Positions 11,896 through 16,315 of a stretch of DNA of 16,315 bases are shown piece after piece. Source of the DNA: Nitrospirae bacterium GWC2_56_14 (GTDB lineage Bacteria > Nitrospirota > UBA9217); assembly GCA_001803705.1 (NCBI GenBank), contig MHDY01000228.1:1-16315 (forward strand), read 5' to 3'. A program made the position numbers and the translations under genes. Positions within the stretch are counted from its first letter, which is position 1. Each line of letters begins with the position of its first letter. Below the pieces are notes generated by a model, which did no database searches, was not told the DNA's origin, and was given only the letters and a program-made list of their open reading frames with translations.

Positions 11896-14241
11896 ATGGA
11901 AGACAAAGTACCGGGGCCGGTCAAGGGATACCAAAAACAGGTCAAGAAAGAAGAAAAACCAATCAAGCCGCCAAAGCCCAAGGGAAACTATGCTCCCTCG
12001 CCGACCGCGCAGAAATGGCCGGTCCTTGCCGAGGCGATCGAGAAGGGAAATGTCGACGTCGTAAAAAAGCTGATCGAAGAGGGCATCAATGTCAATATCG
12101 GCCGGAACGGCATCACCCCGCTGATGCTTGCCGCGTCAAAAGGGCAGACCGAACTCGCCGAGATCTTCCTGCAGGCTGGCGTGAATATCAATGCAACGGA
12201 CGATGACGGCTCGACCGCCCTGCATAAGGCGGCCGTTGATCAGGCAGGGACCGCCATCATTGAACTGCTCATTCACTCGGGCATTGACGTCGCTGCGCTG
12301 AACAATTCCAAAAAGACCGCCCTGATGCTGGCTGAAGAGGCAAAGCACCGTGACATCGTCCTGCTCATGAAGAAAGACCAGCAGAAGCTGGAGACCGACG
12401 CCCGGGAATGGGAAGCGTTCCTGAACTCGCCTGAAGGAAGGCCCTATAAGCAAAAAAAGCTTCAGGATTCCCTGGCCTCGATCAGCAAATTCATCTGGCT
12501 GCCGCCGGTGGCGCTGGGCGTCGCCGGTATGGTGCTCGGCGCGCTCTTTCACGCCGTTATTCTAACGGCGTTCATCGGCATCGTGCTGGGACTGCTGGCA
12601 AGCCTGGCAGGGTACGTACTGCAGGAGAATACCAGGAGATACCTGGATGGGCTTGAGCCGCTGCCCTACCTCGATATCCATATGGTGCGCGAAAAGCATA
12701 AGGCCGGCCAAAAGATCACGGTCGGGAAAAAAAGCAGGCATGCTATTGCCGAAAAACCGGCCAGCCACGCTCCGGCCGCCGTCGCGGCCGAGATGCATCA
12801 GGAGGCTGTCACCCACCTTGCACATGCCGATAAACCGGCGACTGCAGAAGTACCAGCTGACCACGCTCCGCTGAATGACGCTCTGGATCTACATCTGGAC
12901 GCCGCACCGGAGAGCAGGCCGCACCATGCACCAGCTGAAAAACCGGCGCTTGCAAAAAAACCGGCAACCAGGCCCGGCTTGAACCTTCGGGTAGTTGCCG
13001 CTGCAGCCGGCGCGCTCGTGCTGGTGCTCATCGCCGGTTCGCTGTTCCTGTATCGGGGCCCGCTCTCGAACTGGTATTATGCGAAAAAGATCGAACGCGC
13101 AGGCCTCGACTTCTCCGGCCAGGCCTTCCTTGCCGAGGTGTCAAAGAACAATGAGGAGGCGGTGGACCTGTTCATCAAGGCGGGCATCCCCATCGATGCA
13201 AAGAACAAGAAAGGGCAGACCGCCCTGACGATCGCGGCCGAAAAGGGGAATGTGAACATGCTGGGCAAGCTCACCACGCTGGATGCGGCGCTGCTCAGCC
13301 ATGCTGATGCGGACGGGAACACGGCGTTGATGATCGCCGCGCGCCAGGGGAAAGAGGAGAGCGTCAAAGCGCTCATTGAAAAAGGCGCCGAGGTCAATTA
13401 CGTGGTCCCGGCCATTGAGGGCGCTGCAACCCCCTTGCAGGCGGTCCTAGATGTTGCGGACTTTTCCGCAGCGCATATGATCGTCACCAACTCCCTTCTG
13501 CAGCACGGCGCGACCGTAACCGGAAAAAATACGGCAGGACGGTTCCCGTTGTTGTTCGCTGCGGAGCATGGAAGGACGGACGCGGCCGCTTTGCTGATCG
13601 AAAAGGGCGCTGAGGTCAATGACACTGATCTCAAGGGGAACTTCCCGCTGCTGCTTGCCGCCTGTAAGGGAGAGAGCGCCTTGGTGACGCTGCTTCTGGA
13701 CAAAGGCGCGAACATGCAGATGGCATTGCCCGACGGGCAAACGCCGCTCATGTGCGCGGCAAGGGAAGGCCGCGAGGACACGGTCAAGGTGCTGCTCGAG
13801 CGGGGGGCGGCTGTCAACGCCGGAACAAAGGACGGCAATACGGCGCTGACCGCCGCTGCCAGGACCGGGAACGTCGCTATGGTGAAATTGCTTCTGGAAA
13901 AAGGGGCCGATCCCTCCGCCGGCTTTCTGCCCGGTCCGTTCATTGGCCTGAACGGCAAAGCGATCGCCATCAGCGCAAAGAAGGGCAAACTGGGCGACGT
14001 ACTCGGGAAAATAGCGAAGACAGCTTCTTTAGACGGCTATACCGTCGCCCTTGCATCAAAACCGGAGCAGAAGGTCAACGTGCGGATCAAAGGCGCCTGG
14101 AACAAGGTGCTGGCGGAAGTAGCCACGAAAAACCATCTTTCGCTGGTCGTCAAGGACACGACGGTGTTCGTGCTGCCCTATGATCCCGCGGCGATCAAGC
14201 GGGAAGTGCTGCAAACAACGCCGGTTGCCGCGGTGCCGTAG
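11896..14241 (+). CDS. Membrane protein with two ankyrin blocks and a C-terminal STN-like domain
   Basis: A 781-residue protein with AAGGAG 7 nt before its ATG. Residues 1-40 are Lys/Pro-rich with no signal peptide. Residues 42-160 hold about three to four ankyrin repeats (e.g. GITPLMLAASKG). Two membrane helices follow (about 200-217 and 222-240), then a linker rich in His, Ala, Pro and Lys (about 262-362, nine His) with HAPAEKPA-like repeats, then a third helix at 365-386. Residues 400-672 hold seven or so further ankyrin repeats (LLLEKGAD, GNTALTAAARTGN). Residues about 685-761 resemble the STN/secretin-N fold (AIAISAKKGKLGDVLGKIAK, VNVRIKG, VFVLPY). Basic flanks predict both the N-terminus and the linker in the cytoplasm, with the second ankyrin block and STN-like domain in the periplasm. 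Function unknown; a sensor or scaffold across the inner membrane is conjecture. No secretin or TonB gene is nearby. Confidence 0.85.
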   Translation: MEDKVPGPVKGYQKQVKKEEKPIKPPKPKGNYAPSPTAQKWPVLAEAIEKGNVDVVKKLIEEGINVNIGRNGITPLMLAASKGQTELAEIFLQAGVNINATDDDGSTALHKAAVDQAGTAIIELLIHSGIDVAALNNSKKTALMLAEEAKHRDIVLLMKKDQQKLETDAREWEAFLNSPEGRPYKQKKLQDSLASISKFIWLPPVALGVAGMVLGALFHAVILTAFIGIVLGLLASLAGYVLQENTRRYLDGLEPLPYLDIHMVREKHKAGQKITVGKKSRHAIAEKPASHAPAAVAAEMHQEAVTHLAHADKPATAEVPADHAPLNDALDLHLDAAPESRPHHAPAEKPALAKKPATRPGLNLRVVAAAAGALVLVLIAGSLFLYRGPLSNWYYAKKIERAGLDFSGQAFLAEVSKNNEEAVDLFIKAGIPIDAKNKKGQTALTIAAEKGNVNMLGKLTTLDAALLSHADADGNTALMIAARQGKEESVKALIEKGAEVNYVVPAIEGAATPLQAVLDVADFSAAHMIVTNSLLQHGATVTGKNTAGRFPLLFAAEHGRTDAAALLIEKGAEVNDTDLKGNFPLLLAACKGESALVTLLLDKGANMQMALPDGQTPLMCAAREGREDTVKVLLERGAAVNAGTKDGNTALTAAARTGNVAMVKLLLEKGADPSAGFLPGPFIGLNGKAIAISAKKGKLGDVLGKIAKTASLDGYTVALASKPEQKVNVRIKGAWNKVLAEVATKNHLSLVVKDTTVFVLPYDPAAIKREVLQTTPVAAVP

Positions 14242-14277
14242 CCGGGGTTTGTCCACAGCGAGCCGGCTTCCATGAGT

Positions 14278-14296
14278 ATGCCGGTTGACTCGGCAT
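14278..14296. terminator. Hairpin between convergent genes
   Basis: ATGCCG-GTTGACT-CGGCAT is a 6-bp perfect stem in the 75-nt region between the ankyrin gene stop and the end of the GNAT gene. Another small stem (AGCCGG/CCGGCT, 14240-14268) precedes it. Neither has a T-run, so any terminator function would be weak or factor-dependent. Confidence 0.3.
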
Positions 14297-14316
14297 CGGC
14301 AGTTGCCGTAAACCCC

Positions 14317-14796
14317 CTATCGACCCCACGGGGTCCCTTCTTCTGCGGTCTTTTCCATGACGATGAGGCTGCAATTGTCGTTCAGCAACTCCTGCCGTAT
14401 TTCCTTGTAGCCCAGTTTTTTATACAGATGCAGGTTGCGCTCGCTCTTATGCCCGGTAGACAATTCATATCGGTCAACCGAAGCTGCATACCGACATTCA
14501 ATCTCCCGCATCACCCGCGATCCGATACCTTTGTTTTGCAGATCGGGATCAACGATAAGTTTTTCTATATAAAGCGTACGGTCCTTGACAAAACATCGGA
14601 TGCTTGCGACGATCTTCCCATCCAGGACCATTTTGTAAATGTCTTTCGAAGCGAATTCCCTCTTGAGGTCGTCCTGTGTTTGTATGAGCGATGGCAGGCT
14701 GAAGTCGTTGTAGATCAACGCCTGGCCGTGAAAAGCTTTCTTTTGAAGCTGCAATATCTGATCCAGGTCTTTTTCTGCTGCTGCTTCAAGTTTCAT
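14317..14796 (-). CDS. GNAT-family N-acetyltransferase
   Basis: Acetyl-CoA-dependent acetyltransferase of unknown substrate. From the ATG at 14796 the product is 159 residues. It shows a motif A region, EKLIVDPDLQNKGIGSRV (78-95), with the Q-x2-G-x-G pyrophosphate loop, and a motif B region ERNLHLYKKLGYKEI (119-133) typical of GNAT enzymes. The reading frame extends upstream to 14889, but the extra 31 residues have no family character and run into the palindromic repeat at 14867-14897. GGTGGAT 8 nt before 14796 supports the shorter start. It converges with the ankyrin gene and lies downstream of the zinc-ribbon gene on the same strand. Confidence 0.85.
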   Translation of the reverse strand: MKLEAAAEKDLDQILQLQKKAFHGQALIYNDFSLPSLIQTQDDLKREFASKDIYKMVLDGKIVASIRCFVKDRTLYIEKLIVDPDLQNKGIGSRVMREIECRYAASVDRYELSTGHKSERNLHLYKKLGYKEIRQELLNDNCSLIVMEKTAEEGTPWGR

Positions 14797-14866
14797 CGCG
14801 ATATCCACCGTAACCTTTGACCATGGCTCTTTAATAATCGTCCATGAACTGCATTCCTGACCGTCA

Positions 14867-14897
14867 CCCTCCCCAACCCTTCCCATCACGGGAGGGG
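14867..14897. repeat. Hairpin repeat, left copy (CCCTCCCCAA type)
   Basis: A 31-nt unit: a 10-nt CCCTCCCCAA head followed by an 8-bp stem (CCCTTCCC / GGGAGGGG, one G-T pair) with a 5-nt loop. An inverted copy of equal length lies at 16190-16220 on the other side of the zinc-ribbon gene. Confidence 0.7.
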
Positions 14898-14957
14898 CTA
14901 CAACGGGAGATTTCAGCGGTTACCCCGGACAGCAGCGACAAAGAAAAGAGAGTCCCA

Positions 14958-16166
14958 CTACTGTTCCTTGCCGCAGGCCCTGCAGTACTTTCCGTATACC
15001 GGCGTGGCCTGATCGCAGGCGCCGCAGGTCTTGAACTGCGCAAAACCGCAGAACGGGCAGGCGTTCGATCCCGGGGGCAGGTGCTTCCCGCACTGCTGGC
15101 AAAGACCCTTGGCGATCCGCCGCTCCATCAGTTTCTCCCGCGAAAAGAGCTTTTTCTGGAAAAGATAAATAACGAACAGGGCCGCCGCAATTGCCAGCGC
15201 AATGACGAGGTAGTGCCAGAGTGCGACGAGCTTCAGCGACTCCAAAAGGTCGATGAGCTTCTTCAGCATCTTCTTCGGGATGATGTCGTAGACGGTCTCG
15301 ATGATCTTGAAGAAAACCGGGATGAACGAGACGACCAGGAGGTGCGAGGAGACCAGCACCTGGATGCCGCGGTTCCTTCTGATGCTTGCAGTGTTCCAGA
15401 GGTAAAAGACCGCAAAGAGCGGCACCAGGAAGATCATCTGCATGCCCAGTCTCTTGACCGGGTACCAGAAGTACAGGGTGCGGAGATCGGCTTTCAATTT
15501 TTCCCGGTCAACCGCAGGCAGGGTTTCCAGTTTTTCCCACAGCAGCCTTACTTTCTCGCTCCCGTTGATCTTCTGCTCCAACGCCTCGATCTGGGCGCGC
15601 AGGGTGTTCAGGGCGGATGATTTTTCCTGAATGTCCTTCTTTATACTGTCAACATTCGCCTGACCTTCCTTCTGTCTGGCGATGGTTTCCAGGAGGGACG
15701 TATCATAGCCCCCCTTCAGATTATTGATCTCCCGCTGCAGGTCTTTTGCTTCATGGTCAAACCTGCTCCGGTCTTCGAAAAAGACCGTCAATTCCCTGTC
15801 GTTCTTCATCTGGTCAAGGAGATCAAGATAGGGCGCGCAGACCGGGTGGCGCCCCTTCTTTTTCTCTTCGATCTGATAATAGTAGTTGTTGTACGAGAGG
15901 ATGATGTTCGAGAGATTGTCCGTCCGGTTCGTGGGGTTCCAGTCCCGGTTGATAACGATCTCCCTGCAGGAATAGGGAATGTAGTCATCGGGAGAGGAAA
16001 GCTGCCGGGTGTGTTTCTCAAGGCCGTCGAAGATCGAGATGAGAATGAAGAGATCGAGGAAAAGAATAATGATCAGCGAGGCTTTGCTGATCGGCTGGCT
16101 GTCGAGGCTGGTGAGATTGGATTTGATCCTGAAAAGTTTGTCCTTCATCGTTCCGAACATGCTCAT
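14958..16166 (-). CDS. Membrane protein with coiled coil and two C-terminal zinc ribbons
   Basis: The 402-residue product has one membrane helix at about 29-47, a hydrophilic part with a long predicted coiled coil (about 120-225, heptad-like EKSSALNTLRAQIEALEQK), three more helices (about 237-257, 268-288, 314-336) and a C-terminal tail with two treble-cysteine zinc ribbons. The ribbons are C356-x2-C359...C370-x2-C373 and C381-x2-C384...C395-x2-C398. With the N-terminus inside, four helices place the coiled coil in the periplasm and the ribbons in the cytoplasm; Cys67 and Cys110 would be periplasmic. AGGAG precedes the ATG at 16166 by 5 nt. I do not recognise a named family. The ribbons suggest a regulatory or protein-contact role rather than an enzyme. 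Confidence 0.85.
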   Translation of the reverse strand: MSMFGTMKDKLFRIKSNLTSLDSQPISKASLIIILFLDLFILISIFDGLEKHTRQLSSPDDYIPYSCREIVINRDWNPTNRTDNLSNIILSYNNYYYQIEEKKKGRHPVCAPYLDLLDQMKNDRELTVFFEDRSRFDHEAKDLQREINNLKGGYDTSLLETIARQKEGQANVDSIKKDIQEKSSALNTLRAQIEALEQKINGSEKVRLLWEKLETLPAVDREKLKADLRTLYFWYPVKRLGMQMIFLVPLFAVFYLWNTASIRRNRGIQVLVSSHLLVVSFIPVFFKIIETVYDIIPKKMLKKLIDLLESLKLVALWHYLVIALAIAAALFVIYLFQKKLFSREKLMERRIAKGLCQQCGKHLPPGSNACPFCGFAQFKTCGACDQATPVYGKYCRACGKEQ

Positions 16167-16189
16167 GGTCTCTCCTTTTAATCAACAGT

Positions 16190-16220
16190 CCCCTCCTTGC
16201 CAAGGAGGGGTTGGGGAGGG
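16190..16220. repeat. Hairpin repeat, right copy (inverted)
   Basis: The same 31-nt unit as 14867-14897 in the opposite orientation: a perfect stem CCCCTCCTT / AAGGAGGGG (16190-16210) followed by TTGGGGAGGG. It lies in the 90-nt gap between the edge gene and the zinc-ribbon gene, where the stem could also slow or end transcription from upstream. Confidence 0.75.
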
Positions 16221-16256
16221 GGGTACACATCTACTGGGTCAATCTTGATTGTTCTC

Positions 16257-16315
16257 TTACTTTATATAGTAGCCGGACACCCGCCACGTCCCGTCCCTGT
16301 CCATCATGGGCGTGA
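16257..16315 (-). CDS. 3' end of a gene, C-terminus similar to DUF4019-type proteins
   Basis: The minus strand is open from the window edge to a TAA at 16257-16259. The last 18 residues read TPMMDRDGTWRVSGYYIK. The pattern DGxWRVxGYYIK is what I remember from the ends of small exported proteins of the DUF4019 type. Only this fragment is visible, so the family call is tentative, but the coding nature is well supported by the motif. It is upstream of, and on the same strand as, the zinc-ribbon gene. Confidence 0.5.
   Translation of the reverse strand, partial: TPMMDRDGTWRVSGYYIK

Noticed and set aside
14844..15620. 258-residue plus-strand open frame opposite the zinc-ribbon gene
   Set aside because: Antisense shadow; it starts in the palindromic repeat, and the minus-strand frame has helices, a coiled coil and eight ordered cysteines.

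Overview
The window is bacterial, GC-rich and gene-dense. The left half (1-7907, minus strand) is most of a division and cell wall (dcw) cluster, read in the order mraZ, a STAS-domain gene, rsmH, ftsL, ftsI, murE, murF, mraY, with mraY running off the left edge. MurE carries the DNPR motif of meso-diaminopimelate-adding ligases. Several proteins have envelope signals: a DUF3108-like exported protein, an S11 carboxypeptidase, and a membrane protein ending in an STN-like domain. Together these suggest a Gram-negative (diderm) bacterium. Gene styles (the HNH protein, the STAS gene in the dcw cluster, the repeat families) remind me of Nitrospirota or Desulfobacterota/'Deltaproteobacteria', but that placement is an inference.

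The dcw operon starts from a near-consensus sigma70 promoter (7961-7989, TTGACA-N17-TATACT) with an AT-rich upstream tract. Just downstream lie three GTGG[G/T] boxes spaced 10 bp apart (7925-7949), the expected operator for autoregulation by MraZ. Several junctions are tight: mraZ/STAS 1 nt apart, ftsI/murE overlapping by ATGA, murF/mraY overlapping by TAATG. The loose junctions (STAS/rsmH, rsmH/ftsL, murE/murF) each hold a dispersed repeat, and the remaining gap (ftsL/ftsI) holds a GC-rich hairpin. At rsmH the repeat appears to have become part of the coding sequence.

Divergent from the operon are a small HNH nuclease gene (8199-8543) and an exported alpha/beta hydrolase gene (8668-9450). 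Converging on them is the DUF3108-like gene (9561-10388). A 335-bp gap (10389-10723) holds a repeat element with inverted arms and flanking direct repeats. It is followed by an S11 D-Ala-D-Ala carboxypeptidase gene (10724-11605, probable TTG start).

Divergent from the carboxypeptidase is the most unusual gene of the window (11896-14241). It encodes a 781-residue protein with ankyrin repeats on both sides of three predicted membrane segments, a His/Ala/Pro/Lys-rich linker and a C-terminal STN/secretin-N-like domain. The right end, on the minus strand, has a GNAT acetyltransferase gene, a four-TM coiled-coil protein with two C-terminal zinc ribbons (flanked by an inverted pair of hairpin repeats), and the last 18 codons of a further gene. 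No tRNA, rRNA, CRISPR array, transposase or phage gene is visible.
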